Assembly (NCBI GenBank): GCA_017560305.1
Contig: JAFYOF010000017.1
Span: forward strand, 1 to 40,532
Reading direction: 5' to 3'
Length of the DNA: 40,532 bases
Source: Alistipes sp.
Lineage (GTDB): Bacteria > Bacteroidota > Bacteroidia > Bacteroidales > Rikenellaceae
Shown here: piece by piece, positions 16,677 to 25,902 of the stretch
Layout: every line of letters starts with the position of its first letter
Position numbering within the stretch: position 1 is the first letter of the stretch
Position numbers and translations under genes: made by a program
The notes under the pieces: generated by a model
The model's database searches: none
What the model was told of the DNA's origin: nothing
Seen by the model: only the letters and a program-made list of their open reading frames with translations

Positions 16677-19600
16677 ATGAATACAACATTTCAGATGCCC
16701 GATCACCTTTTTGAGGTGAGTTGGGAGGTTTGCAATAAGGTGGGTGGAATTCACACCGTTATTGCGACCAAGGCTTTGACTGTTGGTAAGATGATGGGCG
16801 ACAACTACATCGTTGTTGGTCCTGATTTTATGCAGGAGCAGTCAAATCCAGAGTTTAAGGCAGATGATACTCTCCTTACAGCTTGGCGCGAGAGCCTCTA
16901 CGCAGAGGGTATTCGCGTTCGCGTAGGTCGTTGGAATATTGCAGGTAGCCCAATCGCAGTGCTTATCGACTTCAAGTCAATGATCTCACAGAAGGATGAG
17001 GTTTTGAAGTACCTTTGGGAGAACTACCATGTAGATTCACTCTCGGGCCAGTGGGATTACATCGAGCCAGTATTGTTCGGTCACGCTGCTGGTGTGGTTA
17101 TCAAGTCTTATGTTGAGAATCTCTGCAAGTCAACCGACAAGGTTGTTGCTCACTTCCACGAGTGGATGACAGCATCGGGCGGTTTGTACCTCCGCAAGAA
17201 CTCTCCATACATTGCAACCGTGTTCTCAACACACGCAACAGTTGCTGGTCGTTGCATCGCAGGTAACGGTTTGTCACTCTATTCAGACCTCCACAAGTTC
17301 AACGCTGATGACTTGGCTCGCCGTTTCAATGTAATGGCAAAGCACTCTATCGAGAAGATGGCTGCTCTCTACCACGACGCATTCCTCACCGTTAGCGACA
17401 TCACTGCTAACGAGTGCAAGTACTTGCTCGGTCGCGAGGTTACTCACATCACTCCAAACGGTTTCGAGAACGACTTCGTATGGGAGGGTAAGGAGCTCGC
17501 AGCAAAGCGCAAGGAGGCTCGCAAGACTATGATTGAGGTTGCCGAGGCTTGCTTGCAGCACAAGTTCGAGAAGGAGCCACTCATCATCGCTACAAGCGGT
17601 CGCTATGAGTTCCGCAACAAGGGTCTCGACATCTTTATGGAGTCATTGAAGCGTTTGGCTTCATTCAACCTCGACCGTGAGATTTTGGCTTATGTAATGG
17701 TTCCAGCTGCTAACAACGGCGCACGCGCTGACCTGGTTCGTCACATCGAGGACGCATCACAGCCAATCGACGCAAAGCAGTGGAAGCACTCTACTCACTA
17801 CCTCGAGAACGCAGAGTGGGATTCTATCTCACGCTCAATCAACGGTAGCGTATTGGAGTCTGAGAACTCAAATGTGAAGGTTATCTTCGTTCCTTCATAC
17901 CTCAACGGTAACGATGGCGTATTCAACAAGAGCTACTACGAGTTGTTGGTAGGTGTTGATGTAACAGCATTCCCATCATACTACGAGCCTTGGGGCTACA
18001 CTCCACTTGAGTCAATCGCTTGCTCAGTGCCTACAATCACATCGAACCTTTCAGGTTTCGGTATCTGGGCATCGAAGCTCGCTGACTGCGAGGGCGTGGA
18101 GGTTATCCGTCGTGACGACAACAACGACAACTACGCTGTTCAGCAGATCGTTGACGCTACATTGCGTTTCGTTCAGCTTTCAGATAAGGAGATTGAGAAG
18201 GTACGCAAGGCTGCATTCGAGACATCAAAGCTCGCTTTGTGGGCTAACTTCTTCAAGTACTATGGCGCTGCTTACGCAGAGGCTATGGAGAACGCCGTTG
18301 CACGCACAAACTCTGCTGGCGTGATGGATGGCGGTAACTATACAGAGCAGATTAACTTCGTTCGTCAGCAGCTTACATCTAACAAGCCAGCTTGGCACCG
18401 TATGATGGTTGAGAAGCGTTTGCCAGCTCGCTTGAGCGCGTTGGAGACTATCTCACGCAACTTGTGGTGGTGCTGGACTCAGTCAGCAAAGGATTTGTTC
18501 GAGTCTATCGACGAGCAGTTGTGGCACGCAGTTGATCACAACCCAATCGCGTTGATTGACAAGCTCTCGTTGGAGCGCATCAACGAGTTGGAGGCTGACA
18601 AGGAGTTCTTGGCTCGCTTGGACGCTGTTGACAACCAGCTCAAGGAGTATATGGCTGAGGAGCCAGACAGCAAGAGCGCAAAGGTTGCTTACTTCTCAAT
18701 GGAGTACGGTTTGCACTCATCATTGAAGATCTACTCTGGTGGTCTCGGTATCTTGGCTGGTGACTACTTGAAGGAGGCTTCAGATAAGAATGTTCCTATG
18801 GCTGCCGTAGGTCTTTTGTACCGCTACGGTTACTTTACACAGCAGCTCTCTTCACAGGGTGCTCAGGTAGCAACATACGAGGCTCAGAACTTCGCGAAGT
18901 TGCCTATCTCACCAGTTCGTGACGAGGCTGGTAACTGGATTACAATCCAGATTGCATTGCCAGGTCGTAACCTCTCGGCTCGTGTTTGGAAGTGCCAGGT
19001 AGGTCGTACAGACCTCTTCCTCTTGGATACTGACTACGAGGCAAACCGCGACGAGGATCGTCAGATTACATACTACCTCTACGGTGGTGACTGGGAGAAC
19101 CGCCTCAAGCAGGAGCTCTTGCTCGGTGTCGGTGGTATCCGCGCATTGCAGAAGATGGGTATCAAGCAGCAGGTTTACCACTGCAACGAGGGTCACGCGG
19201 CCTTCATCGGTTTGGAGCGTTGCCGCAACCTCATCTCAAAGAAGCGTTTGTCATTCTCTGAGGCAATGGAGGTAGTTCGTTCATCTTCACTCTTTACAAC
19301 TCACACACCAGTGCCAGCAGGTCACGATGCGTTCCCAGAGGGTATGATGCGTCAGTATATGTCACACTATCCAGATGTATTGGGCATCACTTGGGAGCAG
19401 TTCATCAACTTGGGTAAGACTAATCCAAACGATCCTAACGAGCGCTTCTCAATGTCAGTATTGGCTTGTAACCTTTCACAGGAGGTTAATGGTGTATCTT
19501 GGTTGCACGGTGAGGTATCAAAGGATATCTTGGGCAATATGTGGCCAGGTTACTTCAAGAACGAGTTGCACATCGGTTATGTAACTAACGGTGTTCACTT

Positions 19601-20924
19601 CCCAACTTGGGTTGCATCGAACCTCCGTCGTTTGTACGAGAAGTACTTCCCACAGGGCTTCAACGGCCATGTTTACAATATCCCAGAGTGGCAGGGTGTT
19701 CACAAGATTGACGACGCAGAGTTGTGGAACGAGCGTATGGCTCTCAAGACTCGCCTTATCAACCACATCCGTCAGCGTTGCAGCAATCCAAAGCTCGCGG
19801 GCTTCGATTCACCACGCCAGATGGTTCAGGTTGCAGAGCGCATCCGCCCAGAGGTATTGACAATCGGTTTCGCTCGTCGTTTTGCGACTTACAAGCGTGC
19901 TCACTTGCTCTTCACTAACTTGGAGCGTTTGTCAGCCCTTGTAAACAACCCAGAGCGTCCTGTTCAGTTCGTATTTGCTGGTAAGGCTCACCCACACGAT
20001 ATCCCAGGTCAGGATTTGATCAAGCGTATCGTTGAGGTATCGAAGATGCCAGAGTTCTTGGGTAAGATTGTATTCTTGCAGAACTACGATATGGAGCTCG
20101 CTCGTCGTATGGTTCAGGGTGTTGATGTTTGGTTGAATACTCCTACTCGTCCATTGGAGGCTTCAGGTACATCAGGCGAGAAGTGCGTTATGAACGGCGT
20201 TATGCAGTTCTCTGTACTCGACGGCTGGTGGGTTGAGGGCTACAAGGAGGGCGCTGGTTGGATGCTTCCTATGGAGCGCACTTACGCTGACCAGGGCTAC
20301 CAGAATGAGTTGGATGCCGAGATGATCTACAACACTATCGAGGATCAGATTGTACCATTGTACTACGACCGCTCGGAGGATGGTATTCCACACCGCTGGT
20401 GCGATACTATCAAGAAGTGTGTATCTGACATCGCTTCTAACTTCACTACAAACCGTATGCTTATCGACTACGAGGAGCGTTTCTATAACAAGCTCGCAGT
20501 TCGCAAGGCTGCTATGGTTGAGAACAACTACCGTATGGCTCGTGAGATGGCTGCTTGGAAGCGCAAGGTTTCAGCTGCTTGGGACGATGTTAAGGTGTTG
20601 AATGTTCAGCGTGTAGAGCTCGATAACGAGGCAATCTTCGTAGACAAGAAGTACCTCTATGAGGTAACTCTTGATATGGCTAACTTGACTTCTGACGATT
20701 TGGGCGTTGAGTTGGTAGTAGCGAAGCAGATTGAGGCAGGTGAGTCTGTAGATGTAGTTGCAACAAAGGCTCTTGAGATCAAGAGCGTGAACGGCAACGA
20801 GATTACATTCGCTATCGACTATACCCCAGCTCGTACAGGTTCTTTCGATGTAGCATTGCGTGTATATCCTAAGAACGACCGTATGCCACACCGTATGGAT
20901 TTCGCTCTCGTAAAGTGGGCTTAA
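16677..20924 (+). CDS. Glycogen synthase (GT3-type) fused to alpha-glucan phosphorylase (GT35)
   Basis: A 1415-residue two-enzyme fusion. Residues 1 to about 550 resemble eukaryote-type GT3 glycogen synthase: LFEVSWEVCNKVGGIHTVI at 11-29, HFHEWMTASGGLYLR, STHATVAGRCIAG, and the E437-PWGYTPL-E445 E-x7-E motif. Residues about 585-1320 are a short-type GlgP phosphorylase starting with ISRNLWWCW, with SMEYGLHSSLKIYSGGLGILAGDYLK, HCNEGHAAFIGLER and the PLP-binding Lys1169 in EASGTSGEKCVMNG. The last 95 residues form a beta-rich tail domain. GT3 enzymes normally use UDP-glucose; phosphorylase releases glucose-1-phosphate. No frameshift or stop separates the halves. Codon use is strongly biased. It is first in the cluster. 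Confidence 0.92.
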   Translation: MNTTFQMPDHLFEVSWEVCNKVGGIHTVIATKALTVGKMMGDNYIVVGPDFMQEQSNPEFKADDTLLTAWRESLYAEGIRVRVGRWNIAGSPIAVLIDFKSMISQKDEVLKYLWENYHVDSLSGQWDYIEPVLFGHAAGVVIKSYVENLCKSTDKVVAHFHEWMTASGGLYLRKNSPYIATVFSTHATVAGRCIAGNGLSLYSDLHKFNADDLARRFNVMAKHSIEKMAALYHDAFLTVSDITANECKYLLGREVTHITPNGFENDFVWEGKELAAKRKEARKTMIEVAEACLQHKFEKEPLIIATSGRYEFRNKGLDIFMESLKRLASFNLDREILAYVMVPAANNGARADLVRHIEDASQPIDAKQWKHSTHYLENAEWDSISRSINGSVLESENSNVKVIFVPSYLNGNDGVFNKSYYELLVGVDVTAFPSYYEPWGYTPLESIACSVPTITSNLSGFGIWASKLADCEGVEVIRRDDNNDNYAVQQIVDATLRFVQLSDKEIEKVRKAAFETSKLALWANFFKYYGAAYAEAMENAVARTNSAGVMDGGNYTEQINFVRQQLTSNKPAWHRMMVEKRLPARLSALETISRNLWWCWTQSAKDLFESIDEQLWHAVDHNPIALIDKLSLERINELEADKEFLARLDAVDNQLKEYMAEEPDSKSAKVAYFSMEYGLHSSLKIYSGGLGILAGDYLKEASDKNVPMAAVGLLYRYGYFTQQLSSQGAQVATYEAQNFAKLPISPVRDEAGNWITIQIALPGRNLSARVWKCQVGRTDLFLLDTDYEANRDEDRQITYYLYGGDWENRLKQELLLGVGGIRALQKMGIKQQVYHCNEGHAAFIGLERCRNLISKKRLSFSEAMEVVRSSSLFTTHTPVPAGHDAFPEGMMRQYMSHYPDVLGITWEQFINLGKTNPNDPNERFSMSVLACNLSQEVNGVSWLHGEVSKDILGNMWPGYFKNELHIGYVTNGVHFPTWVASNLRRLYEKYFPQGFNGHVYNIPEWQGVHKIDDAELWNERMALKTRLINHIRQRCSNPKLAGFDSPRQMVQVAERIRPEVLTIGFARRFATYKRAHLLFTNLERLSALVNNPERPVQFVFAGKAHPHDIPGQDLIKRIVEVSKMPEFLGKIVFLQNYDMELARRMVQGVDVWLNTPTRPLEASGTSGEKCVMNGVMQFSVLDGWWVEGYKEGAGWMLPMERTYADQGYQNELDAEMIYNTIEDQIVPLYYDRSEDGIPHRWCDTIKKCVSDIASNFTTNRMLIDYEERFYNKLAVRKAAMVENNYRMAREMAAWKRKVSAAWDDVKVLNVQRVELDNEAIFVDKKYLYEVTLDMANLTSDDLGVELVVAKQIEAGESVDVVATKALEIKSVNGNEITFAIDYTPARTGSFDVALRVYPKNDRMPHRMDFALVKWA

Positions 20925-20961
20925 TCTATATATAGATAGGTAAACTCTTTCGACTTATTGT

Positions 20962-20984
20962 TGGGGCGGGAGTCTCTCGCCCCA
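20962..20984 (+). other. Hairpin inside the glycogen cluster
   Basis: TGGGGCG (20962-20968) pairs with CGCCCCA (20978-20984) around a 9-base loop, without a T-run. It lies in the 191-base gap between the fusion and debranching genes. It may be a partial terminator or an mRNA 3'-stabilising hairpin. A weak -7-like TAACTTTA at 21076-21083 suggests the next gene may also have its own promoter. Confidence 0.4.
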
Positions 20985-21115
20985 GCGAATAGGTCAATTC
21001 TTCTCAAAAAAAGATACTTTTTTCTAACTTTTAGTTATTTTTATGAAAAAAGTGTTCTCATTAAAATATTTTTATTAACTTTACTTGAGTTAAATAATTT
21101 TTCAAAAATATTAAT

Positions 21116-23233
21116 ATGTCGGCATTAACATTTGACAAGAGTGAATTGGGTAATTTGGAGTATTCTCTGCAGCGAGAGATGCTTGCAACCGACCGTAAGG
21201 GTGGTTATATGAGCACAACTATCGTATGCTGCAATACTCGCAAGTACCACGGTTTGATGGTTGCTCCCATCGACCAGACTGACGAGGCTTATGTATTGCT
21301 CTCATCTTTGGACGAGACAATCATCCAGCACGACCAGTCGTTTAACCTGGCTTTGCACCGCTATAAGGGTGTTTACGAGCCTCGTGGTCACAAGTATATC
21401 ACTGATTTTAAGTACACCCCAACACCTACAATCACATATAGAGTAGGTGGTGTAATCCTTCGTAAGGAGCTGTTGTGGATTCACAAGCGCACACAGCTTA
21501 TGATTCGTTACACTCTTGTTGATGCTCACTCGGATACAACGCTCCGTTTGCGCCCATTCTTTGCTTTCCGTAACAAGCACTCGTTGTCGAAGGCAAATAT
21601 GGAGGCTGATGGTCGTTCATATCCAGTAAAGAACGGCGTTAAGTGTAAGCTCTATGAGGGCTTCCCATGGCTCTATTTGCAGACCAATAAGAGCGATGCG
21701 GAGTATATCGCTGCCCCAGATTGGTACTACGGTTTCGAGTACCCAGAGGAGATCAAGCGTGGCTACGATGGCTACGAGGACTTGATGACCACTGGTTACT
21801 TCGAGATGCCAATCAAGAAGGGCGAGAGCATTATCTTCTCTGCCGCAACTGACGAGATTGAGTCAGCTGACGCAATTTCTGAGATGTACGAGGCTTCTAT
21901 CGCTCGTCGTACTCACAAAATTGATTTCTTGAGCTGCTTGCACCACTCGGCACGCCAGTTTATCGTGCGTCGTCCAGGTGGTCGTACCGAGATGATCGCT
22001 GGTTATCCTTGGTATGGCACCGTAGGTCGTGACACATTGATGTCGTTGCCAGGTATCGTGCTCGAGCAGAAATATAAGGAGGACTGCCTTGATGTTTTGG
22101 ACACAATGGTTGGCCAGATGCAGGATGGCAATTTTGCAGGTTCAGCTTCAGCGTGGGTTGCTGCCGACGCTCCGCTGTGGTTCTTCTGGACTTTGCAGAA
22201 CCTCGAGAAGCATATCACCGCAAAGGCTCTCTGGGAGCGTTACGGTGAGGCAATGAAGTCTGTATTGGAGGCTTATCGTCGTGGCTTCGGCGAGAAGGTG
22301 AAGATGCACGACAACGGTTTGGTGTGGGCTGCTGCCGATGGCGAGGCTCTCACCTGGATGGACACCAAGCTCGATGGCAAGCCAGTGGCACAGCGCGCTG
22401 GTTACGCTGTAGAGATTCAGGCTTTGTGGTACAACGCCGTAAGTTATACCTTGGCTCTTGCTCGCAAGATGAAGGACAAGGCGTTTGTTGAGGCTTGGGC
22501 TGGTGTTCCTGAACTGACTAAAAAGTCATTTGTTGAGAAGTTCTGGCTTAGCGAAGGCTATTTGGCAGACTATGTGAACGATTACGAGACTAACGATTTC
22601 CGCCGTTCAAATATGCTCGTTGCTTGTGGTTTGGATTACACAATGCTCAACGAGGAGCAGATTATGGATGTGTTGGCAGTTGTTCGTCAGCACCTGCTCA
22701 CTCCACGCGGTGTTCGTTCGCTCTCTCCACGCAACCCATTCTATGAGGCATCATACGGTGAGGACCAGCGTTCGGAGGATAAGGCGAGCCGCAACGGTGC
22801 TATCTGGATTTGGCCATTGCAGTTCTATGTAAAGACAGGCTTTGCTATCGCAGGCGAGCGTTTCTTGCCAGAGGCAAAGGCTATCCTGGAGGCCTTCGAT
22901 GATGAGATTCAGACATCTTGCATCGGTTCAATAAGCGAGTGCTTCGAGGGTGATCCTCCATTCCGTGCTCACGGTTGTTTGTCACAGGCTTCAAGTGTTG
23001 GTGGTTTGCTCTTCATCAGCGATATGATTTCGCAGTGGGAGAAGCCAGCAAAGAAGACTGCAGCAAAGAAGACTACAAAGGCTGCCAAGGCAGAGGTTGT
23101 AGAGGAGAAGCCAGCAAAGAAGAGCGCCGCTAAAAAGAGCGCTACAAAGGCGGCAAAGGTTGCCGCAGAGGATGTTGCCGAGGTTACAGAGGAACCAAAG
23201 CCAAAGAGAAAATGTGTACGCAAGAAGAAATAA
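21116..23233 (+). CDS. Glycogen debranching enzyme (amylo-alpha-1,6-glucosidase, GH133) with Lys/Ala-rich tail
   Basis: A 705-residue protein. Residues 1 to about 250 match the GDE N-terminal domain (ATDRKGGYMSTTIVCCNTRKYHGLMVAP). Residues about 270-635 match the alpha/alpha-toroid catalytic domain (AGYPWYGTVGRDTLMSLPGIVLEQ, GYAVEIQALWYNAV, ISECFEGDPPFRAHGCLSQA). It removes alpha-1,6 branch glucose from limit dextrins in the cytoplasm. The last about 65 residues (from about 641) are low-complexity KPAKK, AAKK and KAAK repeats ending in RKCVRKKK, like a histone H1 tail and not part of the enzyme fold. It is followed after 16 bases by the glycosyltransferase gene. Confidence 0.93.
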   Translation: MSALTFDKSELGNLEYSLQREMLATDRKGGYMSTTIVCCNTRKYHGLMVAPIDQTDEAYVLLSSLDETIIQHDQSFNLALHRYKGVYEPRGHKYITDFKYTPTPTITYRVGGVILRKELLWIHKRTQLMIRYTLVDAHSDTTLRLRPFFAFRNKHSLSKANMEADGRSYPVKNGVKCKLYEGFPWLYLQTNKSDAEYIAAPDWYYGFEYPEEIKRGYDGYEDLMTTGYFEMPIKKGESIIFSAATDEIESADAISEMYEASIARRTHKIDFLSCLHHSARQFIVRRPGGRTEMIAGYPWYGTVGRDTLMSLPGIVLEQKYKEDCLDVLDTMVGQMQDGNFAGSASAWVAADAPLWFFWTLQNLEKHITAKALWERYGEAMKSVLEAYRRGFGEKVKMHDNGLVWAAADGEALTWMDTKLDGKPVAQRAGYAVEIQALWYNAVSYTLALARKMKDKAFVEAWAGVPELTKKSFVEKFWLSEGYLADYVNDYETNDFRRSNMLVACGLDYTMLNEEQIMDVLAVVRQHLLTPRGVRSLSPRNPFYEASYGEDQRSEDKASRNGAIWIWPLQFYVKTGFAIAGERFLPEAKAILEAFDDEIQTSCIGSISECFEGDPPFRAHGCLSQASSVGGLLFISDMISQWEKPAKKTAAKKTTKAAKAEVVEEKPAKKSAAKKSATKAAKVAAEDVAEVTEEPKPKRKCVRKKK

Positions 23234-23249
23234 ATAAAAAGATTATAGG

Positions 23250-24566
23250 ATGAGAGTATTAATGTTTGGTTGGGAGTTCCCACCTCATATTGCCGGTGGC
23301 TTGGGTACTGCTTGTTACGGTATGACCCGAGGTTTGGCACGCAACGATGTGGAGGTTATCTTCGTGATGCCTCGTGCTTCGGGCGACGAGGATGAGCGAT
23401 TTGTAAAGGTTATTAACGCAAGTGATGTCGAGGCTCGCTATACTAATGGTGGCGAAGCAGGTTCTGACGATATTATGCGCAAGATTTCGTTCATTCACAT
23501 CGACTCGAATATGGTTCCTTACATCTCTCCAGAGGAGTTTCAGACCTATCGCGAGGGTTACGAGCGTACAGGTAAGAAGTTCTGGGAGCGTGAGGGTGAC
23601 AGCTGGACACAGCGTTACACATTCTCTGGTAAGTATGGTGCAAACCTTATGGAGGAGGTTGCACGCTACGCAGTTGTTGCTGCCGAGGTTGCTCGTCAGT
23701 TGGAGGGTCAGTTTGATGTTATTCACGCCCACGACTGGTTGACTTACTTCGCTGGTATCGCTGCAAAGCGTGTGTCAGGCAAGCCATTGGTAGTGCATAT
23801 GCACGCTACATCGTTCGACCGCTCATCGGGTGACAACATCGACACTCGCGTGTATGAGATCGAGCGTGCAGGTATGGCTGCTGCTGACCGTGTTATCGCG
23901 GTGTCTAACCTTACTCGTAACATCTGTATCGAGAAGTATAATATTCCAGCCGAGCGCGTGGTGACAGTTCACAATGCGGTGCGTTTCGCCGAGAAGGAGA
24001 ACGAGGCTCCAGAGCGCGGTGTTGAGGATAAGATTGTGACATTCTTGGGTCGTATCACCTACCAGAAGGGTCCTGACTACTTCGTTGAGGCCGCTGCGAA
24101 GGTGTTGAAGCGAGTTCCAAATGTGCGTTTCGTAATGGCGGGTTCGGGTGATATGATGAACCATGTTATCCGTCGCGTTGCTCGCTTGGGTATCGCCGAT
24201 CGTTTCCACTTCACAGGTTTCTTGAAGGGTGACGATGTACACAAGATGTTCCAGCTCTCGGATCTTTATATTATGCCATCAGTGTCAGAGCCTTTCGGTA
24301 TCTCACCTCTGGAGGCGATGCGTTCAAATGTGCCTGTAATCATCTCTAAGCAGAGTGGTGTGGCGGAGGTTTTGGACTACGCCGTGAAGGTTGACTACTG
24401 GGATGTTGATGCAATGGCAGATGCAATCTATGGTTTCGTGAAGTACCCAGCTTTGTCGAAGATGTTCGCTAAGAAGGGTCTCGAGGAGGTTATTGGTTTG
24501 AAGTGGAACAACGCTGCTGCCAAGATCAAGACCGTCTATGAAGATGCGATAAATGAGTGTAAATAA
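23250..24566 (+). CDS. Glycosyltransferase, GT4/glycogen synthase-like
   Basis: A 438-residue GT-B enzyme. The N-terminus MRVLMFGWEFPPHIAGGLGTACYGM is the GlgA/GT4 nucleotide-sugar fold opening. DVIHAHDWLTYFAGI lies mid N-domain, the C-domain starts near FLGRITYQKGPDYFVEAA (about 268), and the E-x7-E motif appears as EPFGISPLE. No signal peptide or membrane segment. Placement between debranching enzyme and GH57 amylase (16- and 17-base gaps) implies alpha-glucan synthesis, perhaps a second glycogen synthase or a primer-forming enzyme. The donor (ADP- or UDP-glucose) cannot be told from sequence. Confidence 0.88.
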   Translation: MRVLMFGWEFPPHIAGGLGTACYGMTRGLARNDVEVIFVMPRASGDEDERFVKVINASDVEARYTNGGEAGSDDIMRKISFIHIDSNMVPYISPEEFQTYREGYERTGKKFWEREGDSWTQRYTFSGKYGANLMEEVARYAVVAAEVARQLEGQFDVIHAHDWLTYFAGIAAKRVSGKPLVVHMHATSFDRSSGDNIDTRVYEIERAGMAAADRVIAVSNLTRNICIEKYNIPAERVVTVHNAVRFAEKENEAPERGVEDKIVTFLGRITYQKGPDYFVEAAAKVLKRVPNVRFVMAGSGDMMNHVIRRVARLGIADRFHFTGFLKGDDVHKMFQLSDLYIMPSVSEPFGISPLEAMRSNVPVIISKQSGVAEVLDYAVKVDYWDVDAMADAIYGFVKYPALSKMFAKKGLEEVIGLKWNNAAAKIKTVYEDAINECK

Positions 24567-24583
24567 TAAAAAATAAATATAAT

Positions 24584-25813
24584 ATGAAGACAGTTAATTT
24601 ATATTTTCAGGTACACCAGCCTTGGCGTTTGAAGGTTTATCGATTCTTCAACATCGGTAAGGATCACAACTACTTGGATGACTTTACTAACCGCGCTATT
24701 ATGCAGAAGGTTGCGCGTCAGTGCTACTTGCCAATGAACGCACTTTTGTTGAACCTCATCAAGGAGCATAAGGGCGCATTCAAGTGCTCATTCTCAATCA
24801 CTGGTACTGCTGTTGAGCAGTTCCGTATCTATGCTCCAGAGGTGTTGGATTCATTCCGCGCTTTGGCAGAGACTGGTTGTGTTGAGTTCTTGGCTGAGAC
24901 TTACTCTCACTCTTTGGCATCCCTCTCATCAAAGGAGGACTTCGTAGAGCAGGTTAAGTTGCACTCAAAGATGATCAAGGATGAGTTCGGCAAGAAGCCA
25001 GTTGCTTTCCGTAACACAGAGCTTATCTACTCTGACCAGATTGGTGAGATGGTAGCAGCTTTGGGCTTCAAGACTATCCTGGCTGAGGGTGCAAAGCATG
25101 TCCTCGGTTGGAAGTCACCTGACTATGTTTATACAAACGCTATCGACAACAGCTTGCGCGTATTGTTGCGTAACTACAAGCTCTCTGACGATATCGCATT
25201 CCGCTTCTCTAACCAGGGTTGGGATCAGTATCCATTGACAGCTGACAAGTTCGCTGGCTGGGTTAAGGAGAGCGCAGGTGAGGTTGTTAACCTCTTTATG
25301 GACTACGAGACATTCGGTGAGCACCAGAAGGCAACAACCGGTATCTTCGACTTTATGAAGGCATTGCCAGCGGCTATCCTTTCACAGGGCGATATGAAGT
25401 TCGCTACTGTTAGCGAGGCTGCTAAGGCTGCACAGCCTATCGGCGTATTGCACTGCCCACATGTGATGTCTTGGGCTGACGAGGAGCGCGATGTTACCGC
25501 TTGGTTGGGTAACGAGCTTCAGAATGAGGCTTTCTCTAAGCTCTACGCGTTGAAGGATAAGGTTAAGGCGTTGAAGAACGCTGATTATGAGTATGTTTGG
25601 AACTTTATGCAGACATCTGACCACTTCTACTATATGGCAACAAAGTGGCTCTCTGATGGCGATGTTCACTCATACTTCAACCCTTATGGTTCGTCATACG
25701 AGGCGTTCATCAACTATATGAATGTTTTGGCTGACTTTGAGATTGAGCTCGACAAGGCTCTCGCTGCAAAGACCAAGAAGTCACGCAGCAAGAAGGAGAC
25801 TGCATCGGCTTAA
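24584..25813 (+). CDS. Glycoside hydrolase family 57 alpha-amylase/glucanotransferase
   Basis: A 409-residue cytoplasmic GH57 enzyme. Motif 1 is FQVHQPWRL (His11-Gln-Pro), the catalytic nucleophile is Glu146 in AFRNTELIYS, and the acid/base is Asp240 in LFMDYETFGEH. The barrel is followed by a helical domain and a short basic tail (KTKKSRSKKE). It would hydrolyse or rearrange alpha-1,4-glucan; GH57 also includes branching enzymes and 4-alpha-glucanotransferases, so specificity is open. As no glgB is visible in the cluster, a branching role deserves testing, though the usual branching enzymes are longer. Last gene of the cluster; a terminator follows. Confidence 0.9.
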   Translation: MKTVNLYFQVHQPWRLKVYRFFNIGKDHNYLDDFTNRAIMQKVARQCYLPMNALLLNLIKEHKGAFKCSFSITGTAVEQFRIYAPEVLDSFRALAETGCVEFLAETYSHSLASLSSKEDFVEQVKLHSKMIKDEFGKKPVAFRNTELIYSDQIGEMVAALGFKTILAEGAKHVLGWKSPDYVYTNAIDNSLRVLLRNYKLSDDIAFRFSNQGWDQYPLTADKFAGWVKESAGEVVNLFMDYETFGEHQKATTGIFDFMKALPAAILSQGDMKFATVSEAAKAAQPIGVLHCPHVMSWADEERDVTAWLGNELQNEAFSKLYALKDKVKALKNADYEYVWNFMQTSDHFYYMATKWLSDGDVHSYFNPYGSSYEAFINYMNVLADFEIELDKALAAKTKKSRSKKETASA

Positions 25814-25835
25814 TTGCATAAGGCTGACAATAGAA

Positions 25836-25871
25836 AGAGTGCTAATCCATTGGGTTAGTGCTCTTTTTTTT
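25836..25871 (+). terminator. Terminator of the glycogen cluster
   Basis: Bases 25836-25848 pair with 25852-25864 (13 pairs including three G-U), loop ATT, T-run 25864-25871. Its 3' arm overlaps the promoter of the next gene. Confidence 0.88.
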
Positions 25872-25880
25872 GTATATTTG
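25850..25880 (+). promoter_or_regulatory. Promoter of the metallophosphoesterase gene, embedded in the upstream terminator
   Basis: TATATTTG (25873-25880) with TTGG (25850-25853) 19 bases upstream. The spacer is formed by the 3' arm and T-run of the preceding terminator. Predicted start near 25887, 16 bases before the ATG. Confidence 0.6.
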
Positions 25881-25902
25881 TGTAACAAAACCTCAAACTA
25901 CT

